A stretch of 64,000 nucleotides of DNA from Paenibacillus taichungensis (GCF_003287275.1 NZ_QEVW01000005.1:434001-498000); one strand, 5' to 3'. Numbered from the stretch's first letter, positions 17,096-25,771 are shown. The notes: generated by a model from the sequence alone, not told the origin. A program made the numbers and translations.

Positions 17096-17972
17096 AATAG
17101 AAAGTATAATGAGAGTGCTGTTGAAAACCTAATGACTTGTAGAAAGAACTATCCGAAATAACATATGCTTTTTCAGCACCTAAGGAGCGACCTCTTTTCA
17201 AGGCTTCTAATACCACTGCTTTTCCAAGCCCCTTCTGCCGATACTCCGGAATTGTACATACAGGTTCAACATAAACATAATCCGTTTTTTGACTGTACCA
17301 TAAGCCACAATAAGCAACATATTCCCCGTCTTCATTTTCAGCAACAATATGTAGGAATGAATTCATATTTCTTGCTGACAACATTCTTTTTTGCTTACTT
17401 ATAGCAGCTTCATCCCTAGGTACAGATCCTTCATTTTCAAATGCCTTCCATAACAAATGATGAAGCTTATATAAGTCATTTTCTATATCTATATTTTTTA
17501 GTATTACACCTTCAGAAATTACATAATCAAGCCTAACATTCTCTAGTGTAAGTTCAAGTATGTTTTCAGACAGATCATTCTCCACAAACTTCTTACTGCG
17601 CAATAAATCTAGAGTATGAGTATCTTTGTCATTCACCGCAATCCCAAGGCCATTTTCATTACTGAAAGTAGTAGTGGTATATTCTAATATATCTTCTTCT
17701 ATTTCTTCAAACCCTTGTTTAGTAGCAAAAAATGCTTCACCAAAATAGTGGTCATACGTTGCTATCCCTACTAACTCGTCATTACAGTACCATAAGCCAA
17801 TCTTATCCATTAAGTCTCGATTGAAATCAGGATGATAAAACATCCACTCCCACCTTGCCCAGTTCCAATTGATATGCCTACGGTCATCTTTTGATAATTC
17901 AATCAAAAAATCGCACACTTGTTCATAATAAGAATCATCGAAATTCTTGAAAATAATCTTCACTATAATCAC
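17082..17972 (-). CDS. two-domain GNAT N-acetyltransferase
   Basis: 296 residues, twice the usual length. The C-terminal GNAT half has the complete motif A (IPEYRQKGLGKAV, about 245) and an AYVISDSSFYKSLGF end. The N-terminal half (DDELVGIATYDHYFGE and similar) looks like a degenerate GNAT repeat. The final codons lie inside an attC-like site. Substrate unknown. Confidence 0.85.
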   Translation of the reverse strand: MIIVKIIFKNFDDSYYEQVCDFLIELSKDDRRHINWNWARWEWMFYHPDFNRDLMDKIGLWYCNDELVGIATYDHYFGEAFFATKQGFEEIEEDILEYTTTTFSNENGLGIAVNDKDTHTLDLLRSKKFVENDLSENILELTLENVRLDYVISEGVILKNIDIENDLYKLHHLLWKAFENEGSVPRDEAAISKQKRMLSARNMNSFLHIVAENEDGEYVAYCGLWYSQKTDYVYVEPVCTIPEYRQKGLGKAVVLEALKRGRSLGAEKAYVISDSSFYKSLGFQQHSHYTFYWHNI

Positions 17973-18101
17973 CCATATAAAATAATTTTTTTACGTCTTC
18001 TTAATAAAACACTATGCGCCTTAATACTTTAAATAAACAATATTTCTTACTCCCAAAGTTCGGTGTTAAAGATCAATTCGTAACTGAAGGGGCTATTCCG
18101 T

Positions 18102-18581
18102 TTACTTTTTGTAAAGTTCTTTACCCTCATTGTCGAATATTACTAAGTTCTCTACTTCACTAATTTGAGTATTAGGAATCAAATAACCCTTCTTTTCCGT
18201 AATCCCTCTTGAATAGGACTTACCATCAGTATAGGTAATTAAAATACGATCAGCTCCAGAGCTTAGCATTTTGTTATTAACTATGACTGCTATATATGGG
18301 TTTCCGTTTCCTACAAACACAGGATTTGAATAATTTATTCCCCACGATAATTTTTGGTCGTATACCTTCCCATGTTGATCTGTATAAAGGGTTATTAATG
18401 AATTTTCGAGCAAAATGATTGCTGACTCCTTAATCCATATACTATCTTGTAAATCTAAACGATGACTATTTACATAATCAGTGATTTGTTCATTGGTTGG
18501 GGCGTTATATATTAGCTCGTTCTTGTTACACCCCATTAATAAGGTTGAAATGAATAATAAAAACACTATACTTTTTTTCAT
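18102..18581 (-). CDS. lipoprotein of unknown function
   Basis: 159 residues from ATG 18581, preceded by AAGGAGCGAAAA. A longer reading to 18695 would run into the attC-like site at 18611-18735 and would lose the signal peptide. The N-terminus MKKSIVFLLFISTLLMGC is a lipoprotein signal with lipobox LMGC (Cys18). The mature part has beta-rich segments (AIILLENSLITLYTD, NGNPYIAVIVNNK, DRILITYTDGKSY) and no recognised domain. Expected on the outer face of the membrane. Confidence 0.75.
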   Translation of the reverse strand: MKKSIVFLLFISTLLMGCNKNELIYNAPTNEQITDYVNSHRLDLQDSIWIKESAIILLENSLITLYTDQHGKVYDQKLSWGINYSNPVFVGNGNPYIAVIVNNKMLSSGADRILITYTDGKSYSRGITEKKGYLIPNTQISEVENLVIFDNEGKELYKK

Positions 18582-18610
18582 TTTTCGCTCCTTGTATATT
18601 TTGGGTATTT

Positions 18611-18735
18611 CACATAACGCTCCTGCATTAAAGATGTTCGACGAAATCGAATCTTTTTCTGTGCAAGCTTCCCTGAAATTCATTCCGCAGACCAAGGTTC
18701 CGTAAGAAGCCGCTGCGTAAACATATTGTTATCTG
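18611..18735 (-). repeat. attC-like site
   Basis: Starts CACATAACGCTCCTGCATT and ends CGCTGCGTAAACATATTGTTATCT. The cores are CATAAC and GTTATCT (18728-18734), with the same 6-nt and 3-nt spacers as the other copies. The central GACCAAGG and CCTGAAAT blocks match the 25.8- and 27.4-kb copies. It sits between the lipoprotein start and a terminator that follows the kinase gene at 18894. Confidence 0.75.
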
Positions 18736-18828
18736 CTTTCGGCTCATATCCATGACTAAAGACAGGACGTCAGGAGGTGCATGATTTTTATAATTCACTA
18801 TGACCAAACTATCATGTCCCGTTATTTA

Positions 18829-18856
18829 AACAGGCTACCTTATATCGGTAGCCTGA
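18829..18856 (-). terminator. Rho-independent terminator
   Basis: CAGGCTACC ... GGTAGCCTG inverted repeat, followed on the minus strand by TTTAAAT. It lies about 40 bp 3' of the P-loop kinase stop (18894) and upstream of the attC-like site. The cassette thus carries its own terminator between gene and site. Confidence 0.75.
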
Positions 18857-18893
18857 CCCGTATTACATATAAAATTAACAAAAGATGCTCATA

Positions 18894-19535
18894 TCATAAT
18901 TCAAAATGCTCACAAACTAATCTGAATTGTTCTTCTATACCTAAGTCAGGTGTTCTTTCAAGTGTTTTGATATTGTTATTAACGCAGGCATTTCTAATTT
19001 CATGGGAGAATTTCACCATAGTTTTGTTGCTATGTTTAATCGTTTCCGCTGGATTTGATGTAAGGTTAATAACGTCCAAAATCATCTTGTGATCTTCTCT
19101 AAAGTAATATAGCCTTTCTATTTCTTCATCAGATGTATAAAGACACATCATTCTTTCTTTAGGAATAAAGGGTAGGATATGTTCAGGCAATATTCCTAAA
19201 TCGATAATGATTGGTTTATCCGTCGGCATCTTCAATAAATCAATAACGAAAAATCCCATCATCTCTACAACGATTTCACAAAGCCACCGAAATACCACAT
19301 CAGTTGGCCTATTAAACCACTCCTCCCAGTTTAAACCGGGATGGGGATATTGAAGAGCAGGATATTCAGTCGGATTAGTGAATGGTCTATACTTCAAGAC
19401 ATCATCGCTCAATGTTTGAAATCCTAACTCTGCAACAAATTTCTGTGTCATCGTTGTCTTTCCCGCGCAACAACCACCATTTAACCAATACACATGCTTT
19501 AATTGTTCTTTTAAATAATTGTTATTTATTCTCAT
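18894..19535 (-). CDS. P-loop kinase-like ATPase
   Basis: 213 residues from ATG 19535 (GAGGAGGATTAAA upstream). Walker A is GGCCAGKTT (about 20-28), with an unusual Cys-Cys in the loop. KPIIIDLGILPEHILPFI is the Walker B region. It resembles uncharacterised AAA-type small-molecule kinases. Substrate unknown. Followed by its own terminator and an attC-like site. Confidence 0.75.
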   Translation of the reverse strand: MRINNNYLKEQLKHVYWLNGGCCAGKTTMTQKFVAELGFQTLSDDVLKYRPFTNPTEYPALQYPHPGLNWEEWFNRPTDVVFRWLCEIVVEMMGFFVIDLLKMPTDKPIIIDLGILPEHILPFIPKERMMCLYTSDEEIERLYYFREDHKMILDVINLTSNPAETIKHSNKTMVKFSHEIRNACVNNNIKTLERTPDLGIEEQFRLVCEHFEL

Positions 19536-19728
19536 TTTAATCCTCCTCAATTTTTAATATTGAGGGAGATTACGGATTCTTATCGGTTTTTTATACACAC
19601 AACAAAACCACATAATATAATCCTCCTTTACTTATTTATACCTAAATAGTATTCGGCGAATTATAGTTTACTCCTTCATTTACTATTAATCTGTCCGTTA
19701 GATTAATTATTATATTTACAACTTCGAG

Positions 19729-19815
19729 CCACATGACATTTCGGTGTACTTTCTCTCATGACTATAGACCGAGCAGCTATCAGGCGGTTACGATACGTGG
19801 ATGTATTGTTATGGG
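19729..19815 (-). repeat. attC-like site, left arm degenerate
   Basis: The right end TACGTGGATGTATTGTTATGGG matches the CGTGAATAC-3 nt-GTTATGG arm (core at 19808-19814). The left side has only CCACATGAC as a weak R box. It lies 25 bp 3' of the stop at 19840. Bases 19551-19728 are AT-rich and hold nothing else recognisable. Confidence 0.5.
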
Positions 19816-19839
19816 ATGCTTCAGAATTCATGAAATTAC

Positions 19840-20460
19840 TTACAAATTATACTTTATCTTTAAATACTTCATATTCAATAATCCCATATCGACTGATGTC
19901 TCTAAGTATCCAATGATCTGCTCAAAAGTAAAAACATTAAGGGCTTCTATCAAAATTTCTTTGTCATAATCCAAATCATTAAATACATATGGCACAAACT
20001 TCTCGACATCTGTAGATTTAACTTCTTCTAAATCCGGTATTGTTGGAATGTAATTGAGCCTGTTTCTTAATTCCTCTTCATATCCATAATGTTCAAGCAA
20101 CTTCCCATTCAATAATTTAAAGTCGTTATGATACTGTTTATATAACCCCTCATTAGCTTCCATTCTGTTTTTTAACCAAGGTAAATTAAAACCTTTCAAC
20201 CATATATCATCGGCAATTAAATGTGTGAAATAACCCAGAACATAAAGGTCCTCTGCCTGTGATCGATACTTATGTAAAAATCCTTTATAGTCTACGTTTC
20301 TTGAATAATCCTGAATTTCACCAGCAAAAAAATGTGATGAATCTTTTGTTGTAACAGCATCCGGTGCAATATTTCCAAGTAAAAAAGGTGTTTTATCTAC
20401 TATAGATAAGGAATCTGCAATTCTATTCGCCACAATCAGATGCATTATTCTTGAACCCAT
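19840..20460 (-). CDS. zinc-dependent phospholipase C-like hydrolase (HD-type helical fold)
   Basis: 206 residues. The N-terminus MGSRIMHLIVANRIAD, the following FLLGNIAPDAV and SSHFFAGE, and the later YFTHLIADDIW show the metal-ligand pattern (H7, D34, H43, H80, D84) of the Zn-dependent phospholipase C/S1-P1-like family. GGGGGAGGAAGAAGC precedes the ATG. A role in lipid or small-phosphoester cleavage is inference. Confidence 0.7.
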   Translation of the reverse strand: MGSRIMHLIVANRIADSLSIVDKTPFLLGNIAPDAVTTKDSSHFFAGEIQDYSRNVDYKGFLHKYRSQAEDLYVLGYFTHLIADDIWLKGFNLPWLKNRMEANEGLYKQYHNDFKLLNGKLLEHYGYEEELRNRLNYIPTIPDLEEVKSTDVEKFVPYVFNDLDYDKEILIEALNVFTFEQIIGYLETSVDMGLLNMKYLKIKYNL

Positions 20461-20543
20461 GCTTCTTCCTCCCCCTCAACTGAAAGTTTGAAGTGTGTTT
20501 TCCTGATTCTGCTTCCTTGAACTGATATTTTCAATCAATTAAA

Positions 20544-21059
20544 TTATTTTTTGAATACTGATTTGATAATTATTTCTGCACATTCTTCCGGCGTATTCAA
20601 ACTCGTATCGACTGAAAAGCTATAGTGAATGTGTTGCGACATTATTTTAGTTTGCTCATCGGATTGATCTTCTCTTCTGTCACCACGTTCTATATTTCGC
20701 TTACGACAAAGATCTAATGGGCAGTACACCTCAACGATATCCAAAGGATATCCATCAAATATATCTTGAACTTTATCATAGTGCGGCTTTAATTCCGGTC
20801 TTTCAACAAGTATCCCATCGATTAAAACATTCTTTCCATGATCGGAAAATAACTTTGCTGTATGATACATTAGAATGATGGCTTCACTTAAATACTTCCA
20901 GTAGTCTTTTTGCAAATGTTTATCACCAATCGTATTTTCAAAAAGATCATTGGCCACAACATAAAAAAAAGGTTCAGAGTAATTTTGCATCGCTTCTACG
21001 ATTGAAGTTTTACCTGAACTGGTTACGCCATTCAGAAATATAATTTTCCCTTTATCCAT
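20544..21059 (-). CDS. chloramphenicol phosphotransferase-like P-loop kinase
   Basis: 171 residues from ATG 21059 (GGAAG ten bases upstream). It opens GKIIFLNGVTSSGKTSI with Walker A at 11-19. DGILVERPELKPHYDKV, then VEVYCPLDLCRKRNIERGDR and a late HIHYSFSVDTS, follow the order seen in Streptomyces chloramphenicol 3-O-phosphotransferase. Antibiotic phosphorylation is plausible but not proven. The longer frame to 21128 overlaps the neighbouring gene and carries no ribosome binding site; a lone GTTATGT (21082-21088) lies just upstream of the chosen start. Confidence 0.8.
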   Translation of the reverse strand: MDKGKIIFLNGVTSSGKTSIVEAMQNYSEPFFYVVANDLFENTIGDKHLQKDYWKYLSEAIILMYHTAKLFSDHGKNVLIDGILVERPELKPHYDKVQDIFDGYPLDIVEVYCPLDLCRKRNIERGDRREDQSDEQTKIMSQHIHYSFSVDTSLNTPEECAEIIIKSVFKK

Positions 21060-21124
21060 TTTCTCATCTTCCTTTGCATGGGTTATGTTTGAGTGTCTAT
21101 GATTCTTATGATCTCCAGTAAAAA

Positions 21125-21646
21125 TCAATTACTCTGATCAGCAATCGATTTGCCATATCGAACGAGTATATGCCACATGGATTTTAATTCCTGAAGCACT
21201 TCTTCGTAATTACCTCTGTCAGACCAGAGACCAGGATTGCATTTCAAATCGTTGACAGCACTCCCGATTACACTTGCGTCAATGTTACCGTTGCTTGCGA
21301 TTCGCTTCGCTAATGAGGGCATGCTTGGACCTCTAAAATCAGAGGGCACTTCCTCTGCACGCATCTCAAATCCCATATGCCAAAATAGTTCAATGGAATA
21401 GTTGATGCAGATTTGCTCTAAGTAATTTCCTATTTCTGTTCCTTTGAACGATGGGTCAGCTACTAAAATTTCCACATCATCATCAAGAACTATATCTCCA
21501 TGAACTTGGGTTTCTAATTCCTCATATGTCCCCATTTCCTTCGGAGCATCTTGAGAGCCACCATAAGTGAACGTACAGCGATGTAAAGCATTCGGTTTTA
21601 AAAGAAAACTGATACGTTGAATTCGACAATATTTGATGTCACTCAC
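21125..21646 (-). CDS. protein of unknown function
   Basis: 173 residues, GTG start, not recognised. It has a beta-rich N-terminal half (RISFLLKPNALHRCTFTYGG, DIVLDDDVEILVADPSF) and a helical C-terminus (VLQELKSMWHILVRYGKSIA). It lies 34 bp from the Imm1/DUF6911-like gene upstream with no site between, so the two may be one unit. A role in toxin immunity or regulation would be a guess. Confidence 0.55.
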   Translation of the reverse strand: MSDIKYCRIQRISFLLKPNALHRCTFTYGGSQDAPKEMGTYEELETQVHGDIVLDDDVEILVADPSFKGTEIGNYLEQICINYSIELFWHMGFEMRAEEVPSDFRGPSMPSLAKRIASNGNIDASVIGSAVNDLKCNPGLWSDRGNYEEVLQELKSMWHILVRYGKSIADQSN

Positions 21647-21679
21647 TTCTTCGAGTTACATCAAAATAATTATTATTCT

Positions 21680-22069
21680 TTATTCTTGTTTCCATATATG
21701 TGCTTCGAGTATTTTTCCAGTTTCATAAAAATACTTTATTACTTCAAGCATGGGAATTAATTCTATACAAATGTTGTCGCAATAATTGCCTAACTGACCA
21801 CCAGCAACCAGAGAAATTTCACTGTTGCCCAGTTTATCGTTCATAAGAGTATATATAGTATCATCAATTGTAATAGACACAATGAAATATTCAGGTCCGC
21901 CCCCAACTAATGCTGAATCTGTGTCTGATACCTCAAAAAATACTAATGTAAATTTATCTCCATCGAGTTTTCTTAAAAAACTTAAAGTGTCCGTCCATGT
22001 AGGATTCACAACGATTTCTTCCTTAAATGTGGCCCCAATCGATTCATCAATACTAATAGATTTTATCAT
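21680..22069 (-). CDS. DUF6911/Imm1-like small protein
   Basis: 129 residues. NPTWTDTLSFLRKLDGDKFTL, then GGGPEYFIVSITIDD and a terminal YFYETGKILEAHIW, resemble small immunity-type or DUF6911-like proteins often found near polymorphic toxins. The family assignment is tentative and made from pattern only. AAGGATG precedes the ATG. An attC-like site (22115-22172) lies upstream on the minus strand. Confidence 0.5.
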   Translation of the reverse strand: MIKSISIDESIGATFKEEIVVNPTWTDTLSFLRKLDGDKFTLVFFEVSDTDSALVGGGPEYFIVSITIDDTIYTLMNDKLGNSEISLVAGGQLGNYCDNICIELIPMLEVIKYFYETGKILEAHIWKQE

Positions 22070-22114
22070 TTTATCTTTTCATCCTTCTAAGATGTTTTAA
22101 TTATTTGGATGTTT

Positions 22115-22172
22115 TCATATAACGTTTCTGTATTCACGACGCCGAGCTCGCAGCGTGAATACTCTGTCATGT
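22115..22172 (-). repeat. attC-like site, compact form
   Basis: CATATAAC-GTTTCT-GTATTCACG ... CGTGAATAC-TCT-GTCATGT. The long arms pair perfectly over nine bases. The left core is intact and the right core has one change (GTCATGT, 22166-22172). The centre is reduced to ACGCCGAGCTCGCAG. At 58 bp it has the size of a classical 59-base element. Confidence 0.75.
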
Positions 22173-22206
22173 AATGTCACAGTTTTCTTTATATTCCTTA
22201 GGAAAT

Positions 22207-22773
22207 CTAATCATTCCACATTCTTGTTACTTCTTCTAATTCTAAGTCCTCGAATTGCATTTTATAAATATCTGGTTTCTTTAATTGATTCAAAAACTCC
22301 AAACCAAAAGCTGAATCAAAATGATTCATCATCAAAGTCATCACAAGACCATGAGTCCCGATGGCTATTTTCTTCCCTCTGTTCTCTTTTAGGAGGGGAT
22401 TTATAACTGAGAGTGCTCTTTTCTGACAATCAGCATTGGACTCTCCACCCGGCAAGGTATAATCAAAATCATTAAAACTCTCTCTGATACTAGACATTAA
22501 CTCTGCATTTTCAATATTATAAGATGCAAAATGTCGTTCTCTAAGATCTTCAAATACTTTAATATCTAACTTTAAGTGCTCGGCCAATCCCTCAACACTC
22601 AGAATTGCTCGAGTATAAGGACTTGATATAATCATATCTATTCCTTCACCTATAAGTAATTTCGTTACTTTTTCAATATCGACCTTTCCTTTTGGGGTAA
22701 GCCCTCTTGTTCTTTCATTTCCTTCGTTGTATGGTGATTCTCCATGCCTAACCATATAGATAATTGTCTTCAT
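22207..22773 (-). CDS. histidine phosphatase (phosphoglycerate mutase-like)
   Basis: 188 residues. The catalytic RHG motif is at 9-11 (His10) in IYMVRHGESPYNE. Second-half elements are SSPYTRAILS (R55), DLRERHFASY (E79) and GTHGLVMTLM (H141). All catalytic residues are present. It should be a cytosolic phosphomonoesterase; the substrate is unknown. AAAGGAGGCTTGT precedes the ATG. Flanked by attC-like sites on both sides, so a complete single-gene cassette. Confidence 0.85.
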   Translation of the reverse strand: MKTIIYMVRHGESPYNEGNERTRGLTPKGKVDIEKVTKLLIGEGIDMIISSPYTRAILSVEGLAEHLKLDIKVFEDLRERHFASYNIENAELMSSIRESFNDFDYTLPGGESNADCQKRALSVINPLLKENRGKKIAIGTHGLVMTLMMNHFDSAFGLEFLNQLKKPDIYKMQFEDLELEEVTRMWND

Positions 22774-22816
22774 ACAAGCCTCCTTTAGATGCTTTCATTA
22801 AATGTCGCACTATGAT

Positions 22817-22933
22817 TTCACATAAAGTTGATATATTCGCAACGTCCATTCCCTTATGTTTTACTACCCAGCGTATGCTCCGACTCCTGTCGGATCCAGA
22901 GCGAATACCCGCAGCGTGAATACGATATTGGCG
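22817..22933 (-). repeat. attC-like site, outer cores worn
   Basis: CACATAAA-GTTGAT-ATATTCGCAACG ... GCAGCGTGAATAC-GAT-ATTGGCG. The arm GCGTGAATAC and the 6/3 spacer pattern are kept, while the R boxes have lost AAC/GTT. It lies 22 bp 3' of the formamidase stop. Confidence 0.6.
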
Positions 22934-22955
22934 TCCTCTTCGACTTACGTTCGAA

Positions 22956-23891
22956 TCACTTCAAAATTCCATGTGGTAGACAGGCATGTACCCCTTTAAC
23001 CCCATTCACAATTTGCGTTATACGTAGATCAACAACAGAACTCCCTAAAGCAATAGCTTCAACACGATTTAAAGCATACAACTCACCCATCAAGTTAAGC
23101 ATTCCATCTAAAGCTTGAACGGTTGCTTCATTAAGATCTTCATGAAACCCAAAAGTAATCCAACCTGCAGGAGTATTAGCTCGGGGGTTTAACAAATCTA
23201 TGCCTTCAATCAAATTTACAGTTATATCTACAACTTCCATCGGACATTCAATAGCTTGGCAACTGATTTCTCCATCCCCTTGCAAAGTATGACCATCACC
23301 AATAGCAAGGTAACCCCCATCGACAGAAATAGGAAGATACAATTTGCTTCCTTTCACAAGCTCTTTACAATCAATATTCCCACCACAATAACGTGGTGGC
23401 CAAGTAGAGTGAATTCCTATGTCATCTGGAGGCATTCCAATAACGCCCATGAAAGGTCGTAATGAAATTGAGAAGGAATTGCCATTGATTTCACATACTC
23501 CCATCATAGATTTATTATCGAGTTTCCAATCAAGGCTAATTTCCTCATATTCGGTCAAATGTAACTTCTGATTTTGCCAATTAGGATATTGACCTGCAGC
23601 AGTAAAACCATATTGCCCAGGTATAATATCATTAAACTCAATCTCTAAAGTCATCCCTTTCTTAGCACCTTCAATATAAATAGGTCCCACCAAGGCGTGA
23701 CCGCCATCACCTTTTTCTTTTCTTGAAAATGGTTTCTTTCTTTCACTATTACTTTTCCCAGTCCCCCAACCAGCATCTAATGTTTCAAAACGTATGGAAT
23801 CACCAGATGACACCGAAAGGATAGGAGCCACTTCTTTAGTAAATGAACCAATTAGTGTTTCTTGGGATAATTCAATTTTGTGTTCTACCAT
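22956..23891 (-). CDS. acetamidase/formamidase family protein
   Basis: 311 residues, full length for FmdA/AmdA. Family blocks are GHALVGPIYIEGA, GVIGMPPDDIGIHSTWPPRYCGGNID and IGDGHTLQGDGEI, which carry the metal-binding and active-site residues. It should hydrolyse formamide or acetamide to ammonia and the acid. GGAGGCGATACC precedes the ATG. Much larger than the other cargo genes and metabolic in nature. Confidence 0.9.
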   Translation of the reverse strand: MVEHKIELSQETLIGSFTKEVAPILSVSSGDSIRFETLDAGWGTGKSNSERKKPFSRKEKGDGGHALVGPIYIEGAKKGMTLEIEFNDIIPGQYGFTAAGQYPNWQNQKLHLTEYEEISLDWKLDNKSMMGVCEINGNSFSISLRPFMGVIGMPPDDIGIHSTWPPRYCGGNIDCKELVKGSKLYLPISVDGGYLAIGDGHTLQGDGEISCQAIECPMEVVDITVNLIEGIDLLNPRANTPAGWITFGFHEDLNEATVQALDGMLNLMGELYALNRVEAIALGSSVVDLRITQIVNGVKGVHACLPHGILK

Positions 23892-23930
23892 GGTATCGCC
23901 TCCAATGGGCTTATTATCTTTATGCCAATT

Positions 23931-23971
23931 TCGGATAACGAGGCCCTACGCGTGAATATAATGTTATGTGA
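23931..23971 (-). repeat. attC-like site, minimal form
   Basis: CGGATAACGAGGCCCTACGCGTGAATATAATGTTATGTG. The outer cores GATAAC and GTTATGT (23963-23969) and the right arm CGTGAATAT are kept, while the left arm and centre are deleted. 54 bp 3' of the amidase stop at 24025. Confidence 0.65.
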
Positions 23972-24024
23972 TGCTTCGGACATTGAATAACTCTCGAAAT
24001 CCTATTCCTATATCTGTACAGTCA

Positions 24025-24828
24025 TTACCAATCTTCAAGTTCAGAAAGTAGTACACCTTTTTTGGTAAATTTAAGACTCTTATTGCATGTAAAACCTTCA
24101 ATACTCTGAATTTGCTTATTGATAAATGAGAATTCAAATATCTTTGTAAAATCTCCATTCAAAGTAAAATGAACTTTACTTTCTTCTGGAACAAATATAA
24201 TTGAAAATTGGGTTGGATAATCCCCACTTTGCTGAGCAGTATCCTTGAGTAAGTTAAGGCCTGTTGCAATATTAAATGTTTCTTTGTTATTTGTAATGAC
24301 TTCATAGGCCTTTATATATCTATCCTTTCCTGATCCTTCAACCTTCTTATATTCATTATCGAAATTATCCGATACAGGAAAATTAGTCAGTACCATGAAG
24401 TCCCTATCAGAAGAATTAATATCGATGTTCTTTCTTCCAGGCTCAACAATATATGTCTTCCTATTTCTCCCTGCTATCAAACTGTGGACACTATGACTCG
24501 GGACATTAACAATTATGTTATTGGTTAAATATTCACTTAATTGAGATAACTCGATACGTCCAGAAAGAATTTCATCAAACAATTTCATAATATGTACGCA
24601 ATTCTTTCCACGTCTATATTTGCCTTCTTCAATTGGATCGACCATTAGTAAATTCATAAATGTACCACTACTATTCAAACCGAATGCTGGATAAAATTGT
24701 CCATCATCCTTCTGAAGAACTAAAAGTTGATCTTCACCAATCAAAACAATTTTGATGGCTCTTCGAGAAATATCGAAGTTCATACCAATAAATGTCTTGT
24801 CTAAATGAACAGCAAAACTAGTACACAT
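24025..24828 (-). CDS. linear amide C-N hydrolase (choloylglycine/penicillin V acylase, Ntn fold)
   Basis: 267 residues. MCTSF at the N-terminus exposes the nucleophile Cys2 after Met removal, the hallmark of the Ntn acylases. FIGMNFDISRRA, FYPAFGLNSSGTF and TNFPVS.NFDNE follow in family order. Likely substrates are N-acyl amides such as bile-salt-, penicillin- or homoserine-lactone-like molecules. AAGGAGATTAACTCA precedes the ATG. Flanked by attC-like sites. Confidence 0.8.
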   Translation of the reverse strand: MCTSFAVHLDKTFIGMNFDISRRAIKIVLIGEDQLLVLQKDDGQFYPAFGLNSSGTFMNLLMVDPIEEGKYRRGKNCVHIMKLFDEILSGRIELSQLSEYLTNNIIVNVPSHSVHSLIAGRNRKTYIVEPGRKNIDINSSDRDFMVLTNFPVSDNFDNEYKKVEGSGKDRYIKAYEVITNNKETFNIATGLNLLKDTAQQSGDYPTQFSIIFVPEESKVHFTLNGDFTKIFEFSFINKQIQSIEGFTCNKSLKFTKKGVLLSELEDW

Positions 24829-24874
24829 TGAGTTAATCTCCTTTATTTGTTTTTTTGTCGTCGTTCCAAAGTTT

Positions 24875-25022
24875 CATGTAACGTTCTTGTATTCACGAAA
24901 CGAGCCAGCCTTAGATAGATCTTATCTTAAGCTGGCTCGTTTGTTGTCTGAGTGTTCTTCCATGATTATACATCTGACAACCAAGGTGTGATAGCCCCAC
25001 AACATGAATACATTGTTATGCG
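24875..25022 (-). repeat. attC-like site, full length, with inserted stem
   Basis: CATGTAAC-GTTCTT-GTATTCACG ... CATGAATAC-ATT-GTTATGCG. Both cores (ATGTAAC; GTTATGC 25015-25021) and both arms are intact. The centre additionally holds CGAGCCAGC ... GCTGGCTCG followed by TTTGTTG, a terminator-like hairpin. It lies 52 bp 3' of the lipoprotein stop at 25075. Confidence 0.85.
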
Positions 25023-25074
25023 ACGTTACTGTCTTCGAAGCATCACCTAGAAACCTGTGATCAAGATTCCAACT

Positions 25075-25728
25075 CTATTTTTTACTTTGGTATAAAAACT
25101 CAACTTTGCCATCTAGCAAATATCGATATTCAAATAATTGCATTGTTCTTTCCCTAATTCTCTCCCGTATAACCGTGCCTAGGCTTACCGATCCTTTTGA
25201 TCCAAGGTAACCATTGTTAATAAATGTCTCCTCTACAAATTTTGTTTCCCTTAAGTGATACTTTAACCATTCTTTCTGAGATTCGATTAGTGCATCTCTT
25301 GGTTCTCTATCCAACTTAGAAAGAAGCTTTTTATATATTTGATTCAACTCTTTATCCCAAATCTCTGTATATTTGCCTTCCAGCGCCCCCCATCCCATTG
25401 TTGTAATAATCTCTTTGGAATTTTGTAATTCATTAAATTCTACTTCATAATCATGATCTATAGGATTTCGAAGCATTTCATCATAAAATTCTCCTTTCAA
25501 ATCGTAGTTCCCTATTCTCATGGATAACACTTCATTGTTAGAAGGCTCTGATCGACCTTCAGTTACTTCTTTCGATTCGGTTCCATTACCTGTACTCTCT
25601 ACATCAGGAGGCAGTTCAGAATTCATTATTGATTTAGTTTCGCTATTCAAAATAGTCGATTGACTAATATTTTGACAAGATGAAAACATTATCGTAATAA
25701 AAAATAAGAAGAGTACCTTACCTTTCAT
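25075..25728 (-). CDS. LprI-like (DUF1311) lipoprotein
   Basis: 217 residues. The signal peptide ends in the lipobox FSSC (Cys18), followed by a low-complexity Ser/Glu-rich linker (to about residue 65). The C-terminal domain has the LprI pattern: ELNQIYKKLLSKLD, then ALIESQKEWLKYHLRE. LprI-type proteins are lysozyme-inhibitor-like in some bacteria, so a surface-protection role is possible. Flanked by full-length attC-like sites. Confidence 0.75.
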   Translation of the reverse strand: MKGKVLFLFFITIMFSSCQNISQSTILNSETKSIMNSELPPDVESTGNGTESKEVTEGRSEPSNNEVLSMRIGNYDLKGEFYDEMLRNPIDHDYEVEFNELQNSKEIITTMGWGALEGKYTEIWDKELNQIYKKLLSKLDREPRDALIESQKEWLKYHLRETKFVEETFINNGYLGSKGSVSLGTVIRERIRERTMQLFEYRYLLDGKVEFLYQSKK

Positions 25729-25771
25729 AAATTATCTCCTTAAATATTATCTTTAATATTTATCGGTATTG

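Noticed and set aside
17973..18101. Possible attC-like site 3' of the lipoprotein gene at 18102
   Set aside because: Only a loose GGTGTTAAAG and CGCCTTAATAC are present; neither core nor arm matches well enough.
18781..19092. 103-codon plus-strand frame
   Set aside because: It is antisense to the P-loop kinase gene and spans its terminator; no start context.
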